Shown here in pieces: positions 36,897 to 50,586 of a stretch of 64,000 nt of DNA (position 1 is its first letter; each line of letters begins with the position of its first letter). The position numbers and the translations under genes are program-made. A model generated the notes under the pieces. That model was not told where the DNA came from. It did no database searches and saw only the letters and a list, made by a program, of their open reading frames with translations. The stretch is from an uncultured bacterium. GTDB lineage: Bacteria > Krumholzibacteriota > Krumholzibacteriia > LZORAL124-64-63. Location of the stretch: assembly GCA_903912525.1 (NCBI GenBank), contig CAIWHK010000010.1, positions 46,136 through 110,135 of the forward strand, written 5' to 3'.

Positions 36897-38360
36897 ATGC
36901 CCGCCTGGCTTTCTGAACTCACCTGGATCGTCCTGCTGCTGGTGGTCGTCGGCCTGGTGCTGGCGCGGTTGCCGAAGATCGAACTCGGTCACAGCGACGC
37001 ATTTCTCCGGCGTCGGCGCTGGAACTGGCTGCCGCTCGGACTGACGTACGCCTTCCTCTACATGGGGCGCTACAACCTCACCGTCGCCAAGTCCGCCTTC
37101 GAGAACCTGCCGGCCATCGGCGGCGGGTCCATGATGGGCAACAATGCCTTCGGGCTGATCTTCGGCGTCGGCACGGTCGTCTACGGATTCTCGTTCATCA
37201 TCAACGGGCCCCTGACCGACCGCCTGGGCGGCCGCTTTTCGATCCTGGCCGGCGCCATGGGAGCCGCCGCAGCGAACATCGTCATGGGACTCATCACCTG
37301 GTCGCTGCTCAAGAGCGGCCCGGGCTCGGCGTTCTTCGCCGCCCACTTCGTGGCGGTCTTCGCCGTCATCTACGCGATCAACATGTACTTCCAGAGCTTC
37401 GGGGCCGTGGCCATCGTCAAGGTCAACGCGTCGTGGTTCCACGTCCGTGAGCGCGGCGTGTTCGGGGCCATCTTCGGCATCCTCATTTCGCTGGGCATCT
37501 ACTTCGCCTACGACTGGGGCAACCTGATCCTCAAGCACGCGGGGCTCATCTGGGTGTTCTTCGTGCCGGCGGCCGTGCTGCTCGTGCTCTGGGTGATCGA
37601 CGTCCTGCGCGTCCGGGACACGCCGGCCGAGGCCGGCCTGCAGAACATCGTGCTGGGCGATGCGACGGACGGCCAGACCGGGCCGGGCATGCACCCGGGC
37701 CGCGTGTTCGTGCTGATGCTGCGCAACCCGGTCATCATGACCATCGCCGGCATCGAGTTCTGCAGCGGCTTCCTGCGGCAGGCCATCATGCAGTGGTTCC
37801 GCACGTTCGCCAAGCAGACCGACGGCGCACTCGGGCTGAAGTCGAGCCTGGTCTACGAACACTGGGGCCTGCTCCTGTGCGTGGCCGGCATCACGGGCGG
37901 CGTCGTTGCCGGAACCATCTCCGACCACCTGTTCCAGTCGCGGCGTGGCCCGGTGGCCGGCTTCCTCTACGCGATGCTGCTGGTCGGCGCCGTGGTGCTG
38001 GTCTTCACCTACCAGACCCCGTTCGTGGGCTGGCTGGTTGTCCTGATGTCGATGGCGGTGATCGGCGTGCACGGCATGCTGTCGGGCACCGCGAGCATGG
38101 ACTTCGGCGGCGCGCGCAATGCCGGCGTGGCGGTCGGGTTGATCGACGGCTTCGTCTACCTCGGCACGGCTGTCATGTCGTTCACCTACGCCAAGGTGCT
38201 CCCGCGCGAACAGCTGGCCGACGGCCGCATCGTCGGGGCCGTGACCGAACCGGGCAACTGGATCGCCTGGCCGCTGGCCATGGTGCCCCTGGCGTTGATC
38301 GGATTCGCGCTGTCGCTGCGCGTCTGGAACGCGAAGCCGAAATCCGGGGGCGGGCACTAG
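36897..38360 (+). CDS. MFS transporter of the organophosphate:phosphate antiporter (OPA) type
   Basis: Inner-membrane carrier of 487 residues with about twelve helices plus one extra at the N-terminus (WIVLLLVVVGLVLARL). RYNLTVAKSAF in the first core helix, GPLTDRLGGRFS in the 2-3 loop and a mirrored SDHLFQSRRGP in the second half are typical of GlpT/UhpT-like OPA proteins, which swap glycerol-3-phosphate or hexose phosphates for phosphate. The exact substrate is not determined by sequence. The ribosome site (GGATGG) is weak. A perfect palindrome shared with GH13 and GH31 lies upstream, consistent with a role in sugar-phosphate uptake. Confidence 0.9.
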   Translation: MPAWLSELTWIVLLLVVVGLVLARLPKIELGHSDAFLRRRRWNWLPLGLTYAFLYMGRYNLTVAKSAFENLPAIGGGSMMGNNAFGLIFGVGTVVYGFSFIINGPLTDRLGGRFSILAGAMGAAAANIVMGLITWSLLKSGPGSAFFAAHFVAVFAVIYAINMYFQSFGAVAIVKVNASWFHVRERGVFGAIFGILISLGIYFAYDWGNLILKHAGLIWVFFVPAAVLLVLWVIDVLRVRDTPAEAGLQNIVLGDATDGQTGPGMHPGRVFVLMLRNPVIMTIAGIEFCSGFLRQAIMQWFRTFAKQTDGALGLKSSLVYEHWGLLLCVAGITGGVVAGTISDHLFQSRRGPVAGFLYAMLLVGAVVLVFTYQTPFVGWLVVLMSMAVIGVHGMLSGTASMDFGGARNAGVAVGLIDGFVYLGTAVMSFTYAKVLPREQLADGRIVGAVTEPGNWIAWPLAMVPLALIGFALSLRVWNAKPKSGGGH

Positions 38361-38403
38361 GCGGCGCGGAGACCGCGAGATTCGACACGGCTACAAACCG
38401 AAC

Positions 38404-38440
38404 GGCCGCCGCGACCCACACTGTCGCGGCGGTCGTTTGC
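38404..38440. terminator. Bidirectional terminator between the OPA and MetA-like genes
   Basis: Arms GCCGCCGCGAC (38405-38415) and GTCGCGGCGGT (38423-38433) around a 7-base loop, followed on the plus strand by CGTTTGCC. It lies between convergent stops. Confidence 0.65.
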
Positions 38441-38443
38441 CGC

Positions 38444-39430
38444 TCACTTCCGCCCGGCCAGCCACGCCGCGAAGAACCGCTCCGTATCATTCCGCCACAT
38501 GTCGCACAGGCACGATGCCAACGCCGCCTCGGGATACGCCGGCGGCGCGGCGCCGACACGTCGTGCCGCCAGCACCTCGCCGCGGTAGCGATCAAACATC
38601 GCGAGGCCGGCGTCGTCGACAATGCCGACCGGCGCCTCGGGGTACTCCCCGGACGCGCCCGCGACGAAACGACCCACCTCGCGCTTGTGTTCCTTCAGCA
38701 GCGAGACGGGATCGTATTCCGGGTGTCCCTGCATGAACGCGCGCCGCCCGTCGGGCGTCGCCGCCAGGTGAACGCCGCCATCGTCGGCATCGACCACGAG
38801 CACGTCCAGCCCCGCCGCCGCGAAGTCCGCGGCCGGGACGTCGTTCCAGCGCGAGTGCGGCACCATCATGCCGTCGGCAAGCCCGGCCGTCAGCCGGTGC
38901 CCCGGCGCCGCCACGCGGTGCGGGAAGACGCCCCACCGCTTGCGTTCCAACTGGCGTCGCGGCTTGCCGTGGCGGAAGTGCAGCACGGCGTGGGTCGCCA
39001 GGCACGAGAACAGCGTGAGCGGCACCTCGGCCTCGGCCCAGGCGATGACCTCGACCAGCGACGCGCGGTAGAACAGGTTCTCGAGGTCGGGATCGGGGAC
39101 GTTCGCGCCGCAGACGACCAGCGCGTGCGGTCGCGCGGCGCGCAGGCCGGACAGCGACTTGTAGTGCGCGTCGCAGTGCCGTCGCGCGGCGGCGCCCCGC
39201 GGGATTTCCGGAAGTTCGCACGGATGCAGCTCGATGCCGTGGTCCGGCGCGCCGGCCGCGAGCAGGCGCAGGAACTGGCGTTCGGTGGCCTCGAGCGCGC
39301 CGTCGGCCATGGTGTTGACCAGGCCGGCGCGCAGCACCGGGCCGTCCCAGTCGGCGGGCGCCACGACGGGCACGCCTTCGCCCGCCAGGCGGGCGAAGGC
39401 AGGCAGGGGGATGTGGGCGAGCAGCGGCAT
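38444..39430 (-). CDS. MetA-like homoserine O-acyltransferase (class I glutamine amidotransferase fold)
   Basis: A 328-residue cytoplasmic enzyme of the homoserine O-succinyl/acetyltransferase family, which activates homoserine for methionine synthesis. Catalytic Cys143 sits in LTLFSCLATHAVL, and His236 and Glu238 in MQGHPEYD; KRWGVFPHRV and PHSRWNDVP match the family's conserved blocks. The cysteine context (CLATHA rather than CWAAQA) marks it as a divergent member, so the acyl donor and even the substrate are uncertain. The ATG at 39430 has no ribosome site, and a TTATCT box (39439-39444) is so close that the mRNA may be leaderless. The palindrome lies 51 bases upstream. Confidence 0.85.
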   Translation of the reverse strand: MPLLAHIPLPAFARLAGEGVPVVAPADWDGPVLRAGLVNTMADGALEATERQFLRLLAAGAPDHGIELHPCELPEIPRGAAARRHCDAHYKSLSGLRAARPHALVVCGANVPDPDLENLFYRASLVEVIAWAEAEVPLTLFSCLATHAVLHFRHGKPRRQLERKRWGVFPHRVAAPGHRLTAGLADGMMVPHSRWNDVPAADFAAAGLDVLVVDADDGGVHLAATPDGRRAFMQGHPEYDPVSLLKEHKREVGRFVAGASGEYPEAPVGIVDDAGLAMFDRYRGEVLAARRVGAAPPAYPEAALASCLCDMWRNDTERFFAAWLAGRK

Positions 39431-39481
39431 GGGCCAAAGATAACAGGTGACGGGCCGATCAGGGAAGGTCGGGCAGCAGAA

Positions 39482-39499
39482 CTTGCGCCGGCGCAAGTC
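39482..39499. promoter_or_regulatory. Palindromic operator candidate, copy 4 (upstream of MetA-like gene)
   Basis: Perfect 18-base palindrome, identical to copy 3, 51 bases upstream of the start at 39430 and 28 bases past the stop of the TM2 gene. Unlike the other copies it could also be read as a terminator, but it has no loop and no U-run. Confidence 0.5.
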
Positions 39500-39527
39500 C
39501 GCGGCCCGGCTTACAGGCGCAACGCCC

Positions 39528-39923
39528 CTAGATCATCCCGTGCTTCCGGTTGAAGTCCTCGTCGCTCATCACCACCAGCAGGATGGCCTCGATGATGCCG
39601 ACAATGCCCGGGATGGCGGTCCAGCAGAACAGCAGGTAGATGAGGCCCCAGCCGTTCTGCCCCAGGTAGAACTTGTGGGCGCCGAACGAGCCGAGGAAGA
39701 AGCCGAACAGCGCCGCCCCCAGCTTGCTCTTGCCGTTGGGCGCCAGGGCACCGAGTGCGTTCATCAGGGGAATCTGCCGAACGCCGCACTTCGGGCAGAT
39801 CTCGGCCCGCACCCTGATGAGGGCGCCGCAGTCGGAGCAGTACTTCTGGTCGGGGCTCCTGGCTTCAGCGCCGTGAACCTCGGGACCACTGGGCTCGGGT
39901 CCGCCGGCGGTCGAGTCGTTCAT
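39528..39923 (-). CDS. TM2-domain protein with N-terminal zinc ribbon
   Basis: A 131-residue membrane protein. A zinc ribbon (Cys29, Cys32, Cys43, Cys46: YCSDCG and CPKCG) is followed by a TM2 domain: two helices, with the GSFGAHKFYLGQNGWGLIYLL signature and AIPGIVGIIEAILLV. GGGGAAG precedes the ATG. TM2 proteins are small membrane proteins with no settled bacterial function. It is upstream of the MetA-like gene on the same strand but 97 bases away with a possible operator between. Confidence 0.92.
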   Translation of the reverse strand: MNDSTAGGPEPSGPEVHGAEARSPDQKYCSDCGALIRVRAEICPKCGVRQIPLMNALGALAPNGKSKLGAALFGFFLGSFGAHKFYLGQNGWGLIYLLFCWTAIPGIVGIIEAILLVVMSDEDFNRKHGMI

Positions 39924-40173
39924 TGTCTTCCCCTGTCTTTCCCGTGGCCATCATGGCACGCAGCGAACCGGAGTGTCCCATCGCGCGGATGGCGCCGTCA
40001 ACCGCGCACCCGGCGCGCGCCGGCTCATCCGCCCGCCGTACCCGGGGCAGACGCGGACTATTCAGCGTGGAATTCCCGTTGCCCCCGGCGCGCGTGCCCG
40101 CCATTCTTCGCCTGGCTCACGGTGCCGGAACAGGCCGGCCCCGGCGCAACCGCGCGACCGGCAGGAGGACTGC

Positions 40174-41862
40174 GTGCCCGGAACGTCACCAAGCTTCGAC
40201 GAACGCCTCGAGGCCGCGCTTCGCCGCCATGGCCTGGTCGTCTTCCTGGCGCTGGCCGCCGTCGGCCTCGCGCTGGCCTGGCGCTGCCGCTTCATCCAGG
40301 ACGACGCCTTCATCTCGTTCACTTACGCGCGCAACCTGGTCGAGGGCCGCGGTCTCACGTGGTCCGTCGCGCGCGTCGAGGGCTACACCAATCCCCTGTG
40401 GGTGCTGTGGATCGCCGTGGGCCTGCGCTGCGGCGCCGAGCCCGTCGCCTGGTCGTGGCTCGGCGGGATGATCGCGTTCGCGGCTACGCTTGTCGCAACG
40501 TGGCGCCTGGCCCTGCGCCTGCTCGATCGCGCGCTGCCCGCGCTGCTGGCCGTCGCGCTGCTGGTCGTCAACTACAGCGTGCTCGCCTACGCCACGGGCG
40601 GCCTCGAGACGATGGCGCAGGCCGCGTTGCTGGCCTGGGCCGCCGTCGCCGCCGAGAGCCTGCACCGCGGTTCGCCGCGCGACGCCCGCGCCGCCGCGGC
40701 ACTCTCGCTGCTCCTGGCGGCCGCCGTCATGACCCGCCCCGACAGCGCCCTGCCCGGTCTGGTCCTGGGGGCCTGGGCCGCGCTTGCCCTGTTGCGCCGG
40801 CGCAACACGCGAAGCACCTGGGTCGCACTCGTCCTGCCCGCCGCGCTGGTCCTCGGCCCCTGGCTGGGCTGGAAGCTGGCGTACTACGGTCGCCTGCTGC
40901 CCAACACCTTCTATGCGAAGACCGGCGTGACGGGCGCGATGGTCGCCAACGGCGCCATCTACATCGGGCGCTTCCTGCACTGGTACCGGCTGTGGCCCGT
41001 GTTCGCCGTGGGCCTGGCGGCCCTGGCCGTGCGCCGTCGCGACGCCGATGCGCGGCTGTTGGCGCCGCTGGCCGTCGTCGCTTCCTGGCTGGCGTACATC
41101 GTGCTGGTCGGCGGCGACTTCATGGAGTTCCGGCTGCTGGTGCCGGTCACCCCGTTCCTGTTCCTGCTGCTGGCCCACCTGGTGTGCGCGCAGGTCGCAC
41201 CGCTGCTGCGCGGACAGACCGCGCTGGTCGCGCTGGCCGTCGTCGCGCTGCTGGCGTGGGGCTCGGTGCATCACGCACGCACGTTCCGCACGCAGACCGC
41301 CGACCAGGCCCTCGACAGCATCCCGGCGCTCGCCGACTTCTACAAGGTGTACCCCGACGGCGACTGGAGCGTGATCGGCAACGCGCTGCGCCGTGAACTG
41401 GCGACCGCCGACCCGCTGGTGGCCCTCGATGCGGTCGGCGCGATTCCCTGGTACAGCGGCCTGCGCACCGTGGACCAGCTCGGCCTCAACGATGCGTTCG
41501 TCGCCGAGCACGGCCTGCGCGCCGACGCCTCGTACCGCCGCCCCGGACACCAGCGCCACGCCTCGCTGCCCTACCTGCGCGAGCGCGGCGTGAACTTCGT
41601 CATCGGCCACCCGACGCTGGTGCCGCTCGACCTCTTCGCCGTCGCCGGCAACGATCCGCAGTGGCGGCAGATGGCCGGCGACTGGGTCACCCGCACGGCG
41701 CCGCTGAATCGCGAACCGATCGGCCACGTGCGACTGGTGCTGCTGCCGGTGCGACCGGGGCAAGGCCTGCTGGCCTGGTACCTGACGCCGACCCCGGCGC
41801 TCGACGCCGCCATCGTCGGCGGCGGGTGGCCCGTGTGGGACTTCGACACCGGGGCGCGCTGA
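40174..41862 (+). CDS. Polytopic GT-C-type glycosyltransferase
   Basis: Membrane protein of 562 residues with about ten helices. A GTG at 40174 with AGGAGG 6 bases upstream is preferred over upstream starts. The first periplasmic loop holds an Asp-Asp pair (Asp43-Asp44, IQDDAFISFTYARNLVEG) and VEGYTNPLWVLWIA, the pattern of GT-C lipid-sugar-dependent transferases such as arabinofuranosyltransferases of the AftB type. The C-terminal ~170 residues (VGAIPWYSGLRTVDQLGLND) are a soluble domain often seen in this family. It likely adds sugars from polyprenyl carriers to cell-surface glycans; donor and acceptor are unknown. Monocistronic. Confidence 0.85.
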   Translation: MPGTSPSFDERLEAALRRHGLVVFLALAAVGLALAWRCRFIQDDAFISFTYARNLVEGRGLTWSVARVEGYTNPLWVLWIAVGLRCGAEPVAWSWLGGMIAFAATLVATWRLALRLLDRALPALLAVALLVVNYSVLAYATGGLETMAQAALLAWAAVAAESLHRGSPRDARAAAALSLLLAAAVMTRPDSALPGLVLGAWAALALLRRRNTRSTWVALVLPAALVLGPWLGWKLAYYGRLLPNTFYAKTGVTGAMVANGAIYIGRFLHWYRLWPVFAVGLAALAVRRRDADARLLAPLAVVASWLAYIVLVGGDFMEFRLLVPVTPFLFLLLAHLVCAQVAPLLRGQTALVALAVVALLAWGSVHHARTFRTQTADQALDSIPALADFYKVYPDGDWSVIGNALRRELATADPLVALDAVGAIPWYSGLRTVDQLGLNDAFVAEHGLRADASYRRPGHQRHASLPYLRERGVNFVIGHPTLVPLDLFAVAGNDPQWRQMAGDWVTRTAPLNREPIGHVRLVLLPVRPGQGLLAWYLTPTPALDAAIVGGGWPVWDFDTGAR

Positions 41863-42069
41863 CGCCGACGGGGTCGGGAGCGGCGATCCGCGCGGTGGAG
41901 CACGCGCCAAAAACGGGATAAACCACACTAAAGAAACAACTTAATAATCACCTTTTCGCCGCTCTTCGACGACGAGCCTTCTTCCTTCAAGTGCCTGCTA
42001 ATCTTGACGATACAAGCGGCATGGATGTCCCATTCCCGGGACGCCTATTCCTTGAAGGTGGCCGCCAAG

Positions 42070-45816
<3,747 letters not shown>

Positions 45817-45925
45817 GCGATGCCGGACGTCCTCTTTGTCTCCTGCGTTGTCAACGCCCCGCCCCATGTCCTATCCTTGGCGTCTGATCTCCGGACACTT
45901 CCGTTCCCGAAGGCAGGCGACCGAC

Positions 45926-47083
<1,158 letters not shown>

Positions 47084-47113
47084 TTGCGCCGTCAACCACG
47101 CCATCGGAGTCCC

Positions 47114-48235
47114 ATGCGGCCCGCCCTCTTCCTGCCGATCGCATTCGCGGCCCTGCTCGCCGCCGCGCCGGCGCGCGCGGGCCGCTTCATGAACGGCGTG
47201 GACGCGTCGTACCTGCCGCAGGTCGAGGCCGCCGGAGGCACGTTCCGGGACGACGCAGGTCCCGACGGCGAGACGCCGGGCGATGCGCTTGCGATCCTGC
47301 GCGCGCACGGCGTCACCACGATCAGGATCCGCGTGTGGCACACGCCCACCGACGGCGCCGGCAGCTTGACGGAAGCTGTGGCGCTGGCCGGGCGCGCCGC
47401 CGCCGGCGGTTTCGACATCCTGCTCGACCTTCACTACTCCGACACCTGGGCCGACCCCGGCCACCAGGCCGTGCCCGCCGCGTGGGCAGGACTGGAGCTG
47501 CCGGTCCTCGCCGACAGCGTGCGGCTCTATACCCGCGATGTCGTGCGCGCCTTCGCGGCGCGCGGCGCCACCCCTCGCTGCGTGCAGCTCGGCAACGAGA
47601 TCACCGCGGGAATGCTTTGGGACACCGGGCGCGTGGGCGGCGCCTTCGACACGGATGTGCAGTGGGACCGGCTTGCCCGGCTGTTACAGGCGGGCATCGA
47701 CGGCCTGGACGAGGCCGTGGCCGGCCGCATTAGGCCACAGGTGATGATCCACCTCGACCGCGGCGGCGACAACGCGGGCGCCCGCCGGTTCCTGGACCGG
47801 CTCGTGTCCCGCAACGTGCCCTTCGATGTGATCGGGCTGTCGTACTACCCGTGGTGGCACGGCTCGCCGGCCGACCTCGCGGCCAACCTGGGCGACCTCG
47901 CCGCGCGCTACGGCAAGGACATCATTGTCGTCGAGACCGCCTACCCGTGGACGCTCGCCTGGCGCGACAACACGCACAACATCATCGGCCTGCCGGCGCA
48001 GCTGCTGCCGGCATATCCGGCGACACCCGAAGGCCAGCGGGGGTTCCTCGCTGCGATGCTGGACATTGTGCACGCGGTGCCCGACGGCCGCGGTATCGGC
48101 GTGTTCTGGTGGGGAGCGGAGTGGATCGCGGCGCCGGGGTTCGGGTCGTCGTGGGAGAACCTGGCGCTGTTCGATGGCGAGGGCCGCGCGCTGCCGGCCC
48201 TCTCGGCGTTCGGGGCGGATCCTCAGAAGCGGTAA
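47114..48235 (+). CDS. Exported GH53 endo-beta-1,4-galactanase
   Basis: Secreted arabinogalactan endo-beta-1,4-galactanase of 373 residues that cuts galactan side chains of pectin. CGGAG precedes the ATG, and the signal peptide covers residues 1-22 (ARA-GR). The barrel shows GVDASYLPQVEAAGG, RIRVWHTP, DLHYSDTWADPGHQ, acid/base Glu162 (LGNEITAGMLW) and nucleophile Glu274 (VVETAYPWT). Length is typical of single-domain GH53. No C-terminal tail of either kind. It lies 30 bases after the cysteine synthase homologue, so the two may share a transcript, and its end overlaps the convergent gene by 13 bases. Confidence 0.94.
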   Translation: MRPALFLPIAFAALLAAAPARAGRFMNGVDASYLPQVEAAGGTFRDDAGPDGETPGDALAILRAHGVTTIRIRVWHTPTDGAGSLTEAVALAGRAAAGGFDILLDLHYSDTWADPGHQAVPAAWAGLELPVLADSVRLYTRDVVRAFAARGATPRCVQLGNEITAGMLWDTGRVGGAFDTDVQWDRLARLLQAGIDGLDEAVAGRIRPQVMIHLDRGGDNAGARRFLDRLVSRNVPFDVIGLSYYPWWHGSPADLAANLGDLAARYGKDIIVVETAYPWTLAWRDNTHNIIGLPAQLLPAYPATPEGQRGFLAAMLDIVHAVPDGRGIGVFWWGAEWIAAPGFGSSWENLALFDGEGRALPALSAFGADPQKR

Positions 48236-48639
48236 CTGAACGTGACCTCGGCGTTGTTCCCGTCGAAATAGACCAGCGTCCTGAAGTCTTTCCCGGTGCC
48301 GCTCGAGAGCACCGCCGACGCGGCCGTCACTACGAAGTCATCCACCTGCGGGTGGCCGCGCCCCAGGAACGCGTCGTTGACGATCTCCTTGCCGGCGGCA
48401 ATGACAACGCCGGCCTTCCAGCCGGCGTCCGGGGTCGACAGTGAGCCGACCACCGTCGAGATGGCGCCACCTGCCATGGCGTGCTTCGCCAGGTCGGCGC
48501 GGTGCGGAGCGAAATCCCTGACATGCTGGAAGGAGACGGCGGTCTCGGCAACGCCCTGAAAGGCCCGGTTCAGCCTGGAATGGTCCGCAGCGGCAGCCGT
48601 GGTGGCAACCAACAGGAAAGCGACTAGCCATTTCAGCAT
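48223..48639 (-). CDS. Small exported protein of unknown function
   Basis: A 138-residue protein with a signal peptide (residues 1-18, AAA-AD). The mature part is helical, with HRADLAKHAMAGGAISTVVGSL, KAGVVIAAGKEIVNDAF and a C-terminal FRTLVYFDGNNAEVTFSYRF. The pattern of a short amphipathic helix, a glycine zipper-like stretch and a KEIxND motif recalls YfiM/DUF2279-like small envelope proteins, but the match is loose. Its last residues could be an outer-membrane-type strand ending in Phe. GAAAGG precedes the ATG. Confidence 0.7.
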   Translation of the reverse strand: MLKWLVAFLLVATTAAAADHSRLNRAFQGVAETAVSFQHVRDFAPHRADLAKHAMAGGAISTVVGSLSTPDAGWKAGVVIAAGKEIVNDAFLGRGHPQVDDFVVTAASAVLSSGTGKDFRTLVYFDGNNAEVTFSYRF

Positions 48640-48865
48640 GCGTAAGCCTTTCGTCGATATCGCTCCTTCGAAAACTGGTTGAACGGTGTGTTCCTGGTCC
48701 CGTTAACATCCTCTCCCTTTACTTGAGTAATTATGCCATATTTTGCGCTAAGGCGTCAATCGAAAAATCAAATATCCTGCGGGTGAGGCGGAGGGTGGGC
48801 GCACGGCGGTGCACAGGGCCATCAGAATGGCGAACACCGCGTCAATTGGATGCGGAGAAACGAGG

Positions 48866-48902
48866 GGAAACAGAAAACCCCTCCGCTCAGCGAGCAGAGG
48901 GG
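48866..48902 (-). terminator. Terminator of the purine nucleoside phosphorylase gene
   Basis: Arms CCCCTCCGCTC (48878-48888) and GAGCAGAGGGG (48892-48902) with one mismatch and a 3-base loop. On the minus strand the stem is followed by TTTTCTGTTTCC, a clear U-rich run. Confidence 0.8.
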
Positions 48903-48931
48903 ATCCCGGATTCGCAGGCCGGCGCTGCAGC

Positions 48932-49642
48932 CTAGTCGGCGATCGCCGTCTCGAGCGCGACGAGGACCATCGCGTCGAAGCTCGTGCGCCGCTCGTCGGA
49001 CGACAGGTGCTCGTGGCGGCGGATGTGGTCGGACACGGTGACGATCGTCAGCGCGCGCACGCCCTCCTGGGCCGCGACGCCGTACAGGCCGGCGGCCTCC
49101 ATCTCGACGCCGAGGATGCCGTACTTCTCCATCACGTCGAACATCGCGGTGTCGGGCGTGTAGAAGAGGTCGGCCGAGAACACGTTGCCCACGCGCACCG
49201 GCACCTTTGCGGTGCGAGCGGCGGCGACGGCGCGCTCGACCAGGCCGAAATCGGCGATCGCGGCGAAGTCGTGGTCGCAGAAACGCATCCGGTTGACCTT
49301 CGAGTCGGTCGACGCGCCCATCGCGATGATCACGTCGCCCAGCTTGACGTCGTGCGCCAGGGCCCCGCAGCTGCCGACGCGGATCAGCGTCTGCACGCCG
49401 TACTCGCGGACCAGCTCCGTGGCGTAGATGGAGCACGACGGGATACCCATCCCGTGCGCCATCACCGAGACGGGCTTGCCCTTGTAGGCGCCGGTGTAGC
49501 CCCAGACGTTGCGCACGTCGGTCACGCGACGGGCATCCTGGAGGAAGGTCGTGGCGATGTGCTCGGCGCGCTGCGGGTCGCCGGGCATGAGGACGGCCTT
49601 GGCGAAATCGCCCGGGCTGGCGTTGATGTGCGGTGTTGGCAT
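48932..49642 (-). CDS. deoD: Purine nucleoside phosphorylase, DeoD type
   Basis: A 236-residue cytoplasmic hexameric enzyme that splits purine nucleosides with phosphate into base and ribose-1-phosphate. The whole chain matches Deo[66 protein letters not shown] and TVSDHI with the catalytic Asp. Length is exactly that of the family. It stands alone on the minus strand with its own terminator. The nucleoside-linked PfkB-BtpA pair is 4.7 kb away and may act in the same salvage pathway. Confidence 0.97.
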   Translation of the reverse strand: MPTPHINASPGDFAKAVLMPGDPQRAEHIATTFLQDARRVTDVRNVWGYTGAYKGKPVSVMAHGMGIPSCSIYATELVREYGVQTLIRVGSCGALAHDVKLGDVIIAMGASTDSKVNRMRFCDHDFAAIADFGLVERAVAAARTAKVPVRVGNVFSADLFYTPDTAMFDVMEKYGILGVEMEAAGLYGVAAQEGVRALTIVTVSDHIRRHEHLSSDERRTSFDAMVLVALETAIAD

Positions 49643-49742
49643 GGGGACAAGATAGCAGACCGGGGACGTTTATGGCAACTTCGGAACATTTCCGGCTTGC
49701 GGGCCGGTCGGCCCGGGCCCGGCGGCGCCACGGATGGACAGG

Positions 49743-49780
49743 CAGAGGCCGCCCCCGCGGACCGAGGGCGGCCGGCCTGC
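49743..49780 (-). terminator. Hairpin after tail protein 5
   Basis: Stem GGCCGCCC / GGGCGGCC (49747-49754 and 49766-49773), extended by GCAG / CTGC with a small bulge, 17 bases past the stop at 49797. No U-run, so termination is only likely. Confidence 0.4.
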
Positions 49781-49796
49781 AATACCTCAATGATGA

Positions 49797-50531
49797 CTAG
49801 CGGAACAGGCTCTTGACCGTCCCCCAACTCTGTTCCTGCACGGGCACGCCATTCGCGCAGCACGCCGCTTCCATGCTCACGACGACATTGCCCTTCCAGC
49901 CGTAGAGGGCCACGAGGTCCTCCCAGCCGAAGTCGTAGAAGTTGTACCAGCTCGTGCAGGACGTCGGGCTGCTGTCAGCCATGCCGTCCGGGAGCATACC
50001 ATCAGGGAACCAGTCCGGGAAGTAGACCTCGGCCATCCACGGTCCCGTACCCGGGATGCAGGACATGCCCGCATCCGCGAACGGCAGGTCGACGCGGTAG
50101 TCTCCCGGCTCGGTGACCGTGACCTGGTACAGCGGCGTCTCGACCAGGCGCGCGCCGGGCTGGATGCACCCGGGCGACGCCGTCGTGGTCGTGCGCAGGG
50201 CGCCGGACATCGTGAAGACCGCCGGCACGTCCTCGGGGCCGAAGCCCATGTAGATCGTCACGCTCAGCGGCGCGAACCCATCCGTGCACATCGGCATCTG
50301 GCCGGCGGAGACGGGATAGGTGTAGCTCTCCTTGCCGTAGAACCAGTCCGGGACAATGGTGGTCGGCGCGTTAGTGTTGCCGACGGTCGCGTCGGGGGTC
50401 GCCAGGCTCCCGGCCCGCAGGGAGACGATGTGGGAAGGGTCGAGGGGCTTGGCGGCTCCCGCCGACGGCCGGTTGGCCGCGGCGGCAGGCAGCGCCAGGC
50501 AGAGGACAAGGATGATGATCAGGGAACGCAT
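49797..50531 (-). CDS. Exported protein of unknown function with C-terminal WGTVKSLFR tail (tail protein 5)
   Basis: A 244-residue secreted protein. GGAGG lies 7 bases before the ATG at 50531, and the signal peptide spans residues 1-19 (AAAA-NR). The body has paired cysteines (GCIQPG, SCIPGTGP, SCTSWYNFYDF, EAACCANG) and strands such as YQVTVTEPGDYRVDLPF, AEVYFPDWFP, NVVVSME. Size, cysteine spacing and the aromatic SWYNFY / SYNYYPG segment suggest paralogy with the protein at 6586-7317. It ends VQEQSWGTVKSLFR, the shared tail. It follows the adhesin-like gene at 55 bases on the same strand and is probably cotranscribed with it. Confidence 0.85.
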   Translation of the reverse strand: MRSLIIILVLCLALPAAAANRPSAGAAKPLDPSHIVSLRAGSLATPDATVGNTNAPTTIVPDWFYGKESYTYPVSAGQMPMCTDGFAPLSVTIYMGFGPEDVPAVFTMSGALRTTTTASPGCIQPGARLVETPLYQVTVTEPGDYRVDLPFADAGMSCIPGTGPWMAEVYFPDWFPDGMLPDGMADSSPTSCTSWYNFYDFGWEDLVALYGWKGNVVVSMEAACCANGVPVQEQSWGTVKSLFR

Positions 50532-50586
50532 GGTCGTACCTCCGTTGCATGTCTTGAGTTGAATGCCGGCCTCGCGACGGTGCATG

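Noticed and set aside
39482..39499. Palindrome copy 4 read as terminator of the TM2 gene
   Set aside because: It has no loop and no U-run, and identical copies lie between divergent genes where no terminator is needed.
40791..40806. GTTGCGCCGGCGCAAC, nearly identical to the palindrome family
   Set aside because: It lies inside the glycosyltransferase coding sequence and differs at the outer bases; probably chance.
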